In this document: piece by piece, positions 55,030 through 63,204 of the stretch
Position numbering within the stretch: position 1 is the first letter of the stretch
How the letters are laid out: each line of letters opens with the position of its first letter
NCBI GenBank assembly: GCA_021787735.1
Contig: JAJYLL010000006.1
Location: 26,059 to 90,058, forward strand
Origin: Acidobacteriota bacterium
Lineage (GTDB): Bacteria; Acidobacteriota; Terriglobia; UBA7540
DNA length: 64,000 nt
Direction: 5' to 3'
Translations under genes and position numbers: made by a program
The notes under the pieces: generated by a model
Told to the model about the DNA's origin: nothing
The model's input: only the letters and a program-made list of their open reading frames with translations
Database searches by the model: none

Positions 55030-55890
55030 CTACTTCATGTCCATTGCTACCAGCGGAACTCTTGGATCTTTATCACTCCAGGTTTCTCGAACCCAGGCAT
55101 GCTCCGGGTCGTCAGAGGCGGCCATGGAGCGGGCAGACCCAGCCAGCGCGTTCAGGTAATAAACGTTATACCCGGGTCCGGCGGCCACCGGGTGATAACC
55201 CTCCGGAATCAGCACCAAATCGCCATCGTGCACCGTCAGTGTGGCATCCAGCCGTCGATCTGGGGTGTAAACCCGTTGGATGGCAAAGCCTTCAGGGCGA
55301 TCAAGTCGGTAATAGTAGATCTCCTCCAAATCGACCTCGCCCGGCGGATTATGGACGTCATGTTTGTGCGGAGGGTAGCTGGACCAGTTGCCGCTGGGCG
55401 TATAGACCTCGCATAGGAGCAGGCGATGCGCCGGGAATCCCGGCCTGAGAATGTGATTGATCTGCCGTGTGGCGTTTCCACCGCCGCGGATTTCAACCTC
55501 AACCTCCGCTGGGATTATCAGGTGCGCCGGGTAAATGTCTTCCGCCGCGCAATAGCAAACGGCAAGATCGCAAGGGGTTATGGCGCTTATCGTAAAGCTC
55601 GTCGCAGGGGGGAGATAAAGGGTATGGGGCATCCCTGTAAACACGTTTGCGCGTGCGCCCACCTCATCCCAGTGACCGCATGACGAATTGATGCTGCAGC
55701 GGCCCCCGAGGACGACAATCCCCAATTCGTTTACACCCGTTTCGCCCGAATGTTTTTGTGCTACGGCCAGACGGAGAGCTTGGAAGTTCAGGTATTTGAA
55801 CCCGCTTTCCGCCGCTTTCATCTCCATCGTTATTCCGGACTCGGCGGTAACACCTCCGGCAGGGATCAGCAATTCACTCTCGGACTTCAT
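55030..55890 (-). CDS. iolB: 5-deoxy-glucuronate isomerase
   Basis: 286 residues of the IolB/KduI bicupin family. Metal-site block YPPHKHDVHNPPGEVDLEEI holds the two His and the Glu; GFAIQRVYTPDRR, VHDGDLVLIPEGYHPVAAGP and GYNVYYLNALAG follow. It converts 5-deoxy-D-glucuronate to 2-deoxy-5-keto-D-gluconate for IolC. It overlaps the lacI-type regulator by four bases and is 18 bases before iolD. Confidence 0.94.
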   Translation of the reverse strand: MKSESELLIPAGGVTAESGITMEMKAAESGFKYLNFQALRLAVAQKHSGETGVNELGIVVLGGRCSINSSCGHWDEVGARANVFTGMPHTLYLPPATSFTISAITPCDLAVCYCAAEDIYPAHLIIPAEVEVEIRGGGNATRQINHILRPGFPAHRLLLCEVYTPSGNWSSYPPHKHDVHNPPGEVDLEEIYYYRLDRPEGFAIQRVYTPDRRLDATLTVHDGDLVLIPEGYHPVAAGPGYNVYYLNALAGSARSMAASDDPEHAWVRETWSDKDPRVPLVAMDMK

Positions 55891-56918
55891 TCCGATACCT
55901 CGCGTGGGGGAGCAGTCGATTCCCGGACAACCAGTTCCGCGGGAACACTGATCGAGTCGACAGAATCCTGCCCCGACATCAATTTGAGAAGAGTTTCCAT
56001 CGCCAACTGTCCCAGTTGGCGCTTGGGCTGGCGAACAGTCGTAAGACGGGGATGAGTGTACGAAGCGATGAAAAGATCGTCAAACCCAACCAGTGAGATG
56101 TCTTGTGGAACCTGCAACCGCTCGTCGTGGATGCACCGAAGAGCCCCCAGGGCTGTCATATCGTTATAGCAGAACACCGCTGTGGGAGGGTCTTGCAACC
56201 CGAGCAGAGTTCGCATGGCAACCATGCCTCCCTCGGCCTTGCCATCACCGTAAACCACGAGTTCCTTCGAAAAAGTGACACCGGCGTGTCTCAACGCTGC
56301 ACGGTATCCAGTGAGACGCTCCGCATCAGACTGGTACCCGAACCTGTCTCTTATATAAGCAATCCGGCGGTGGCCAAGCCTGATCAAGTGCTGGACAGCT
56401 TGCCGGCTGCCTTCCACATTCTGAATCATTACAGAGTGGGGCGAGGCTTCAGAGTGCTGGTTGTTCACCAATACAACAGGCACCTTCGTTTCCGAAAGGA
56501 GTTTAAAGTGTAAGGAACCAACCCGTGACGACGTAACGATGATGCCGTCTACCCACCGGTCGGCAAATGAATGGACAGCTTTGATCTCAAGCTCGGAATC
56601 GGTCTTGGATTCAGTCAAAAATACCGAGTAGCAACGCTGGTTTGCAACCTCCTCGATACCACTCACAACCTCTGCGACGAAAGGGTCCGCAATGGTGGTG
56701 ACTACAACGCCGACGGTCCTGGTTTCTTGAGTCACCAGGCTACGTGCAACAGCGCTTGCCCTATAACCAGCATCCCTCGCAATTTGTTGGATACGGGAGG
56801 CGGTCTTTGGGTCAACCAAGGAACTGTTACGTAGAGCCCGCGACACAGTCGAATGTGAGACAGACGCCAGCCGGGCAATATCTTTGATGGTGGGCGGTTT
56901 GGTACGGTGCGCCTGCAT
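55887..56918 (-). CDS. LacI-family regulator of the inositol operon
   Basis: 343 residues from ATG 56918; TTG 56939 is an alternative. Helix-turn-helix PTIKDIARLASVSHSTVSRA followed by the hinge ARDAGYRASAVARSLVTQET. The periplasmic-binding-type core has VGVVVTTIADPFVAEVVSGI, IQNVEGSRQAVQHLIRLGHR and DISLVGFDDLFIASYTHPRL. It is the first gene of the operon and overlaps iolB, so it controls its own synthesis. Palindromes at 56985-56998 and 57286-57299 are its likely operators. The inducer is probably an inositol intermediate (inference). Confidence 0.92.
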   Translation of the reverse strand: MQAHRTKPPTIKDIARLASVSHSTVSRALRNSSLVDPKTASRIQQIARDAGYRASAVARSLVTQETRTVGVVVTTIADPFVAEVVSGIEEVANQRCYSVFLTESKTDSELEIKAVHSFADRWVDGIIVTSSRVGSLHFKLLSETKVPVVLVNNQHSEASPHSVMIQNVEGSRQAVQHLIRLGHRRIAYIRDRFGYQSDAERLTGYRAALRHAGVTFSKELVVYGDGKAEGGMVAMRTLLGLQDPPTAVFCYNDMTALGALRCIHDERLQVPQDISLVGFDDLFIASYTHPRLTTVRQPKRQLGQLAMETLLKLMSGQDSVDSISVPAELVVRESTAPPREVSE

Positions 56919-56984
56919 TCTGTTTTCAATTACCTGCAAATTTAGGTTAAGTATCTGCGAGGCTGATTACGCATAACCAACGTA

Positions 56985-57037
56985 GTCACACGTGTGCATA
57001 CATGCCGGACTTTATTACACGCGAACCAACAAGTCAA
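56985..57037 (-). promoter_or_regulatory. Promoter and LacI-type operator of the iol operon
   Basis: Minus strand: TTGACT (57032-57037), 17 bases, TAAAGT (57009-57014). Immediately downstream of the -10 lies GTCACACGTGTGCA (56985-56998), whose CACACGTGTG core is a perfect 10-base palindrome with central CG, as LacI-family operators have. Bound repressor would block the start site near 57002. Confidence 0.7.
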
Positions 57038-57255
57038 GCGCACTCGTTATTAAACCAACCATGTGCTGGCTTTCGGCTAGAAACCACAGTACCCCCAAAA
57101 AAGTTGCTCAATAAAGAAACTTGAATTGTCATTCTAAATCATAATACTCAGAAATCATGCGGATTCCGGCAGCTACCAAGAACGAAAGAGTTTTCCGAAA
57201 TCGTGCACCTGTTTCGGTTCAGACGAGATAGTTGAGGGGGGTGCCGAGAAACAGG

Positions 57256-57299
57256 TTGACACACGAAGCGACACCTTGTAGATACTGTACACGTGTGCA
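57256..57299 (+). promoter_or_regulatory. Second LacI-type operator with promoter, before the receptor fossil
   Basis: Plus strand: TTGACA (57256-57261), 17 bases, TAGATA (57279-57284, weak). TGTACACGTGTGCA at 57286-57299 shares ACACGTGTGCA with the iol operator. It lies 71 bases before the ATG of the decayed receptor start at 57370. Apart from the two operator/promoter sites, 56919-57369 contains no gene. Confidence 0.55.
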
Positions 57300-57369
57300 A
57301 ATGGCCTAAACATCACAATGCCCGAGATCAAGATCTTCAGGAGTGTTTTTCTGAGATGGGAGGTGCATA

Positions 57370-57626
57370 ATGCGGACTGATCTTTTAAACTGCGACGTAC
57401 GCTGTTTCAGGCCATTGAAGGGCTTGAGCCAGTTTTGCTTCTGGCCTCCCTCGGGTGGTCGCAAATCCAGAATGCCCTTATCAGCGGACAAATCACGGAC
57501 CCGAGCGGCGCCGCCGCGCCCAACGCGCTTTTGACCGCTCAGAACCCAACAAGAGGGATGAAGTTTTCCGCAATGTCAGACAGTGCACGTTACTATGCGT
57601 TATTGAAACGATCCGGATTGAGGTGA
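57370..57626 (+). pseudogene. Decayed start of a TonB-dependent receptor
   Basis: ATG 57370 with GGGAGGT upstream begins MRTDLL, then loses frame. Adding one T in the run near 57382 gives FKLRRTLFQAIEGLEPVLLL, a signal-peptide-like stretch, then IQNALISGQITDPSGAAAPN and ALLTAQNPTRG, the carboxypeptidase-regulatory domain of an Oar-like receptor. The frame stops at 57626 and no plug or barrel follows. It lies downstream of a LacI-type operator, so the lost receptor was probably for inositol or a derivative. Confidence 0.7.
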
Positions 57627-57641
57627 AGTTTGAAGCCATCG

Positions 57642-57731
57642 ATGGCGAGAGCGGTTTTGACTGACAGCCAGTTCTGGGTTCCGATTGTGGTGCTGGCAAT
57701 CGGGATACTTCTGCTGGTTTACGTTCGCTGA
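57642..57731 (+). CDS. Possible 29-residue single-helix membrane peptide
   Basis: ATG 57642 encodes a start MARAVLTDSQFW followed by one strongly hydrophobic helix VPIVVLAIGILLLVYVR and a stop. The upstream ribosome site (GAAG) is weak. It lies between the receptor fossil and a decayed permease-like start, so it may itself be residual. A strong GGGAGGAAG follows its stop. Confidence 0.35.
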   Translation: MARAVLTDSQFWVPIVVLAIGILLLVYVR

Positions 57732-57751
57732 GGGAGGAAGTCCACTGGCCC

Positions 57752-57861
57752 GTTAACTCCATTCTTCAGACGTTTCGCACTCACTTCATACGCTGGGTGT
57801 GCTGTGCGGTCTTGCCGCGGGCGCCTGGCTCGGGGCCGCCGGCACCTTCGGATTCGTCCTA
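57752..57861 (+). pseudogene. Possible decayed permease N-terminus
   Basis: After GGGAGGAAG at about 57731-57740, a frame without a usable start reads NSILQTFRTHF. A shift of frame then gives TLGVLCGLAAGAWLGAAGTF, a small-residue-rich membrane helix that looks like the start of a sugar permease. It breaks off at the end of the convergent receptor gene. The family assignment is tentative. Confidence 0.35.
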
Positions 57862-57870
57862 ACAGCGAAC

Positions 57871-60800
57871 TCAGAAGATCAGCCGGAGCGAAAACTGGAT
57901 TTGGCGTGACGTTCCAGCCGTGCTGTTGATGATTCCAAACCCGCTTCCACGCAAAATATTCGAGGGAAGGCCGAAATTCACCAGGTTAAAGACATTGAAA
58001 AACTCTGCACGGAACTGGAGAACCCCAAGCTCCCGGTTCGAACTGAAGGCGAAAGGCGTGTCCTTAATCAACGCCACATCAAAATCCTGGTATCCGGGGC
58101 CACGGAAGGTGTTACGGCCAAGGGTGCCAAACACACCATGGTTCGGTCCCGTGCCTCCGGCCACATTGATGGGGATGGAAAAGAATGAGGCATTGTTTGC
58201 GCCGCGCCCGAAATAGTCTTCCCGCACAGAGCGACTGGTGGAGAAAGAAGGCTGACCGATCTGGTCCGGGCGGTCCGCACCTCCCGCTCCTGCGCCGGTT
58301 TGCTGGATGCCCGAATACACGCTGAAGGGCAATCCGGTCATCAGGGTCGTAATGTTCAGGAATTGCCACCCTTCCGTAAAGTGTTTCCCCAGGAGCCGCA
58401 GAAAACTTACTCGATCAACAGGAAGCGCTTCGATCAGACTCAGAGCGAAAACGTGGGTCACGTCGAAATTGGAAGGCCCTTTATCCGCGCCCGGATTCCA
58501 TGGATTTTGCGGCAGCGTCTGCAGAATGACACCCGGCCCGCCGGGAACGTTGCCAAGGGCTGAACTGGTGTCGTCCAGCGACTTGGAATACGTGTAACTG
58601 GCCTGGAAGCCCAATCCCCAGCGTGTGGAACTTTTGGTCACGCTCGTCTGCAAAGACTGATAGGTGGAATGCGATCCAGTGGTCACCAGGGTTAACGGTC
58701 CGTACCCTCCGACAGGCTGACCGGCCGTGTTGAATTGAGTGAACCGGGCGTAGTTGGGTGAGCCCCCGCTGTAACCGTTTACAGGGGCTGTATTGGCAAG
58801 ATGCACCCCCACGGTAGCCACATAATTCGCACTGAGCTTGATCTGGCCAAAATCGTGATCGACCCCCGCCGTATAAGTCCCGATATACCCGTTTCTGAAG
58901 TTTTGGGCCATACCACCTGTCGTGAGCAGTTGGGCCTGGTTCCCGGGCGTAAGCGCCGTCAGGTCGTTCTGGAATCTTTGAATGTTGATCGGCGTGTTGG
59001 GAGCAACATTTGCCGGGTTATTGTCCGGGAACAACAGCTCACCGCTGGGCGTATAGACGGGAGGCAACGTCACTGGGGTTACTGAATTGCTGAACGGCAC
59101 AGGAACGCCGGGTGCGGCAGTGACAAAGGGCGAAAACATAAAGGGGATGCTTCCGGTTAAGAAATTGTCCTGATAAAGATTGGGCAGAATGGTGGTGATA
59201 GCGCCACCGGCATGCAGAACCGTACGATCGGTGAGGCGAAAATCGGCCGCCAGGCGGGGCGCCCATCCATTCCAGTCCTTCTCATAGGGAGGCTGCGGGT
59301 TTACCAGGTAAACGATCTTTGCGCCCTGCGCCCAGAACGGGGCGGTTCCTCCATTGGGCTCTGTCATCACTGGTGCGGACGTCCGCTTTTGGGGTTCTTC
59401 GATGGGACTGTATATGCTATACCGGAGACCGTAGTTGATTGCCAGCCGCGAAGTGGCTTTCCAGCTATCCTGAAAGTAAAAACCATAGGCTTGCCGGAAG
59501 ATCCCCGCCAGGTCATAGCGGTCTCCGCCGGGAGTTATGCTTGCAAGCGCGTTGGTCGTGTAGGAGTAAGGTGCCGCGGTCAGCAGGCCGCTAAGCGTAT
59601 CCGGCAGCGGGTCGCCCTGTTGAATGTTGTGCTGGCCGCTGGCGGAGGTTATCGCCACCGGCGAATACGCCGTTCCTCCGCCAAAAGTGTAGGCGCCGTT
59701 GGGATTCACCCCCCAGACGCTGGCGTCGCGGTTATAGCGTATTTCGGCGCCCCATTGCAAAGTGTGCCGGCCATGGTTGTACGTCATGTCCTGCTTGAGC
59801 TGGTAAATGTTTCCAAACCATGCGGTCACGGAGCCATCCGCCGAGTTGTAGGGCTCAAAAAGTCCGTCGCCAAACAGCATGGCCGGCTGGGTGGGATTGA
59901 TCGTCGAAAAGAACGGCGTGGCGCGAGTATAGCCAAGAGTGGTTTCAGAAGCAAAGTTCGGCGACCAGACGCGAGTGTACTTCAAACCGGCATTGCGCTG
60001 GTGATCATAAAAGTTGAGGGCAAAAGTCGGGTTAATGGCCGTCTGGTCAGGATTGGTGAGCGGCCCGCTAATCTGGTTGAAACTGAAGCGCGCATAGAGA
60101 GTGGATTTGTCGGAGATGCGATGGTCAACGCGTATCGAAAACTGGTCCGATCCCGTGAACACCTTGGACGAGGTCGCATAGGTGCGGCCGCCGTAGGGTC
60201 CCTGCGGATCGTTCGGCATCGGGTAGCCTTCAAGAACCGGTTCGGTTTTGGAATTGACCGGTACGATCAGCGTGTCCCCTGGAAATGCAGTAGTGTCAAT
60301 GCCGGTGCGTTCCGCGGCGGTGGGAACAGCCAGCACCTGCGTGGTTCCAAGCACCTGCCGGAAACCCTGATACTCACCGTAAAAGAATGTTCGGTTCCGA
60401 CCGTTATAGATCCCCGGAACAACCACGGGCCCTCCTACGGTAAAGCCAAACTCGTTGCGGATAAAAGGTGGAATACGTCCTTCATTTGCAATGCTCTTGC
60501 GGTCAAAAAAGTTTCGAGCGTCGAATGATGCGTTGCGAACAAACTCGAAGACGCTGCCATGCAGTTGATTGGTGCCTGACTTGGTGATCACGTTTGTGTA
60601 GCTTGCCGCGCCGTGCCCAATGGCGGCCGGCAACGCCCCGGAACTCGACTGCACTTCCTGGATGGCGTCGACATTGAAATTGGCAAAGGTCGCGCCTCCC
60701 ATCTCCGGATCGGTCGTGTCGATCCCGTCGATGGCAAACACCGCAGTCACGGCGCGCTGCCCGTTCACGGCAAACTGTTGGGTGAAGTCGGCGCTTCCGT

Positions 60801-61299
60801 TGGTATCCGTCATGGTTCCGGCGGCCAACAAGAGCAACTTGCCGAAATCGCGCTCGTTGAGCGGCAAGCTGGAAACCTGTTTACTTGATAGACTTTCGCC
60901 GCCGCTTGCCCACGGAATCGGGTTCCCGCTTGCGCTTGTCAAGCGAAGCTGATTCAGATTGGGAAAGATCTGCAAACTGGCGGAAAGGTTCGTATCATCT
61001 TTGATGCCTACAAGCCGCGCCGCCGTCCACGTCTTTCCATAATCACTTACAGAGAGTTCATATTCGCCAGCAATGATGTGAACAAATGAAAACGTGCCCT
61101 CTGGGGAAGTTCGGGCAATATAATCGAGTTTCCCTGTGGGGGCGTGGAGTTTGACAACCGCTCCGCCTATAGGCGTTCCTGAATTGTTACGAAGCACACC
61201 ATTCCAGGTAGTTACGGCTGCGGCCGGACCCGCCAGAATCAAGATGGATAGGACGCAGCGTGAAATCGCACAACACAACCGATGGATATGTCTTGCCAT
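57871..61299 (-). CDS. Oar-like TonB-dependent receptor (second intact copy)
   Basis: 1142 residues with signal peptide (CVLSILILAGPAAAVTTW). The carboxypeptidase-regulatory domain is at about 30-115 (NGVLRNNSGTPIGGAVVKLH, GTFSFVHIIAGEYELSVSDY). The plug (LPLNERDFGKLLLLAAGTMT, FAVNGQRAVTAVFAIDGIDT, VITKSGTNQLHGSVFEFVRN) and a large barrel ending QIQFSLRLIF follow. ATG 61299 has a short AGG. It is convergent with the decayed receptor and permease starts. Substrate unknown, and a link to inositol is not shown. The 238 bases upstream (61322-61559) hold only degraded sequence. Confidence 0.92.
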   Translation of the reverse strand: MARHIHRLCCAISRCVLSILILAGPAAAVTTWNGVLRNNSGTPIGGAVVKLHAPTGKLDYIARTSPEGTFSFVHIIAGEYELSVSDYGKTWTAARLVGIKDDTNLSASLQIFPNLNQLRLTSASGNPIPWASGGESLSSKQVSSLPLNERDFGKLLLLAAGTMTDTNGSADFTQQFAVNGQRAVTAVFAIDGIDTTDPEMGGATFANFNVDAIQEVQSSSGALPAAIGHGAASYTNVITKSGTNQLHGSVFEFVRNASFDARNFFDRKSIANEGRIPPFIRNEFGFTVGGPVVVPGIYNGRNRTFFYGEYQGFRQVLGTTQVLAVPTAAERTGIDTTAFPGDTLIVPVNSKTEPVLEGYPMPNDPQGPYGGRTYATSSKVFTGSDQFSIRVDHRISDKSTLYARFSFNQISGPLTNPDQTAINPTFALNFYDHQRNAGLKYTRVWSPNFASETTLGYTRATPFFSTINPTQPAMLFGDGLFEPYNSADGSVTAWFGNIYQLKQDMTYNHGRHTLQWGAEIRYNRDASVWGVNPNGAYTFGGGTAYSPVAITSASGQHNIQQGDPLPDTLSGLLTAAPYSYTTNALASITPGGDRYDLAGIFRQAYGFYFQDSWKATSRLAINYGLRYSIYSPIEEPQKRTSAPVMTEPNGGTAPFWAQGAKIVYLVNPQPPYEKDWNGWAPRLAADFRLTDRTVLHAGGAITTILPNLYQDNFLTGSIPFMFSPFVTAAPGVPVPFSNSVTPVTLPPVYTPSGELLFPDNNPANVAPNTPINIQRFQNDLTALTPGNQAQLLTTGGMAQNFRNGYIGTYTAGVDHDFGQIKLSANYVATVGVHLANTAPVNGYSGGSPNYARFTQFNTAGQPVGGYGPLTLVTTGSHSTYQSLQTSVTKSSTRWGLGFQASYTYSKSLDDTSSALGNVPGGPGVILQTLPQNPWNPGADKGPSNFDVTHVFALSLIEALPVDRVSFLRLLGKHFTEGWQFLNITTLMTGLPFSVYSGIQQTGAGAGGADRPDQIGQPSFSTSRSVREDYFGRGANNASFFSIPINVAGGTGPNHGVFGTLGRNTFRGPGYQDFDVALIKDTPFAFSSNRELGVLQFRAEFFNVFNLVNFGLPSNILRGSGFGIINSTAGTSRQIQFSLRLIF

Positions 61300-61559
61300 A
61301 GCCTCAGTATTGTAACAGCAATCAGGGGTCTATCCCGTCGACAAAGCGGCTTTTGGACGACCCGATGCGGCTGACCTTGTCGATAGTCTGCGCGCCGACA
61401 GTGTTGTGCTTGTCACCTTCGGCGCACAACTCCCGGAGCGAATCGTGGGCCACATGCTTTTCACTCAGATGTCTGTTGGAAGTGAAAAAACTCCGGCGTA
61501 GTCCTAAGCGCTTCGTAACCGCCCATGGTCCCGCCACGCAAGGCACTTTCACGAGAACA

Positions 61560-62040
61560 GCCTACCTGCAGATGTGGCGCTTAATGGTTCCGGGCGTATC
61601 GTCAATAACGCCGAAACGATCCGAGGACTCATCTGTAAGGCCCGAAGGATCAGTTTGGCTTCCACCATACGATCCAGCGCTCAGCAAATCACGCGCCGGG
61701 AAATGGCGTTCAGGATGACCGCCAAGTAAGCAAACTCCCATTCCAGGCGGATGTAGGTGTGATCGGCCACCCATAGTCGATCGATGCTCGTCAGTGCCAT
61801 TGATTGAGCCGGGTTGGGATACACTGGCACCGTGGCTGGAATCGGTCGTGCCCACAAACCTGCGCTTGCCCAGACAGAGCAGGTTGTCCTCGTACATCAG
61901 GCGATAGGCGCACTTGTGATTCACGGCCTAACCGCGCCGCTTGAGTTCCCCGTCATGCAGGGCTAACCGCAACTAGAAAATTCCAGCACGGTCCCCCGGA
62001 TCGGATCACGCAAGGCCCTGTCCGGATCCGGTTGCTGCGG
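61560..62040 (-). pseudogene. IS3-family transposase (orfB) remnant
   Basis: Pieces in shifting minus-strand frames: LRDPIRGTVLEFSSCG, then HDGELKRRG, VNHKCAYRLMYEDNLLCLGK and RRFVGTT, and, after another shift, ALTSIDRLWVADHTYIRLEW, EFAYLAVILNAISRRVIC and a stop before ALDR. These match the pre-catalytic and DDE regions of IS3-type integrases. The second Asp of the DDE triad is Asn, and several stops and frameshifts are present. No inverted repeats or target duplication were found. Confidence 0.75.
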
Positions 62041-62362
62041 ACGTAGGCGCGTCCCTCCACAGTGAGATTCATGAGTCACTGCAATGCATTTCGGTCGTTG
62101 GAGACGGGAATCCGACAAGTCCGAAGCGTGGATTTGGGAAAGTTTTGAAGCGTAATTGGGGTTGGAGGTGGCTGTAAGTTATTTATTTGGTGGTGCCGCG
62201 GTACTGGGCCTCACCCAGCGCGCTCTAGAATTCCGCCTTGTGCTTCGTTGTAATCAGAAAAAATAACCCCTGTGTTCTCAACACGATTTACTCATACCTG
62301 CCACTTCATTGCGTCACCGTCTTCTATGAACCAAGCGCGGTCCTAGGATATGAGGGGTGTGC
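62041..62362. other. Intergenic after the IS3 remnant
   Basis: No gene recognised. Contains degraded sequence and an AT-rich patch near 62180-62200. GAGGGG at 62352-62357 serves the next gene. Confidence 0.35.
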
Positions 62363-63160
62363 ATGATGGCGTCTAATGGCTTGGAAAGAGTAGCATTCAG
62401 ATTGACCCGAGACGAGGCCATGCTCATTCGTTTCGGCCTGCTTCGGTTGGTTATCGCCCACCATCGTTGGCAGGACCGAGGGGCCCCGCCGGTCTCACCC
62501 CGCCGCAATACCACAATTCCAATTTCAGGTCTTAGGGATGAGGGCGAATTCAGCCCCGATTGTCAGGCCACAGTCCTCAATGTGTCCGCAGTCGCAACCA
62601 GCTCCTTTGAAGCCCAATCGCGAAGGCTGCGTCTCGGCCCCATTGAATTGGCAGCCTGCATCCTGGGCGTCCGGGCGACAGAGATGATGGCCCGGCACGG
62701 GCACCTTGAACCCTGTCCTGCCTATTACAAAGTGAGATGCCGCCGACTGATCAAAAAGCTAGAGCGGTTGCGGAAACGGGCAAAGCGCACCTATATCCGC
62801 GTCCAGGGACAGGAGGCCTTTGCGGAGGCCAGTCATCGCTGGCAGCAATACGTCCGGTTTGCACGGGCGTTCTTTCTGCTCTGCATCTGCAATCGAACGG
62901 TCCTACCTGACCCGTTGGGTAAACGCCGGCGGAAGCTGATCCATGACCAGTGGATCGAGTATTTCAGGGAAGAACTTCCAGAGCGGGGTCTAGATGTCCC
63001 GCCCGAGCCTGAACTGCGGAGTTTGATCGAACGGGCCATGCGGGTGGGCAAACGGTTTATCCGTCAATACGGGCGCATGACCGCGCATAAGAACCACGAC
63101 ATCCTGCAGGAACGGATGGTGCGCTACGTTGCCCGCCGCTGTGCGAAGTCAAAAGTGTAG
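62363..63160 (+). CDS. Hypothetical basic protein
   Basis: 265 residues from ATG 62363; ATG 62366 is equally possible and GTG 62357 less so. The N-terminal third contains FRLTRDEAMLIRFGLLRLVI. The rest is helical and Arg/Lys-rich (KVRCRRLIKKLERLRKRAKR, then RWQQYVRFARAFFLLCICNR and RAMRVGKRFIRQYGRMTAHK). No known domain is recognised. The basic helices suggest nucleic-acid binding. It precedes a ParB/KorB-like gene by 44 bases, and both follow an IS fossil, so they may belong to a mobile element. Confidence 0.6.
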   Translation: MMASNGLERVAFRLTRDEAMLIRFGLLRLVIAHHRWQDRGAPPVSPRRNTTIPISGLRDEGEFSPDCQATVLNVSAVATSSFEAQSRRLRLGPIELAACILGVRATEMMARHGHLEPCPAYYKVRCRRLIKKLERLRKRAKRTYIRVQGQEAFAEASHRWQQYVRFARAFFLLCICNRTVLPDPLGKRRRKLIHDQWIEYFREELPERGLDVPPEPELRSLIERAMRVGKRFIRQYGRMTAHKNHDILQERMVRYVARRCAKSKV

Positions 63161-63204
63161 GAAGTGAGCTCATGAAATTCAAATTCAATTCGTAGGAGGA
63201 AAAT

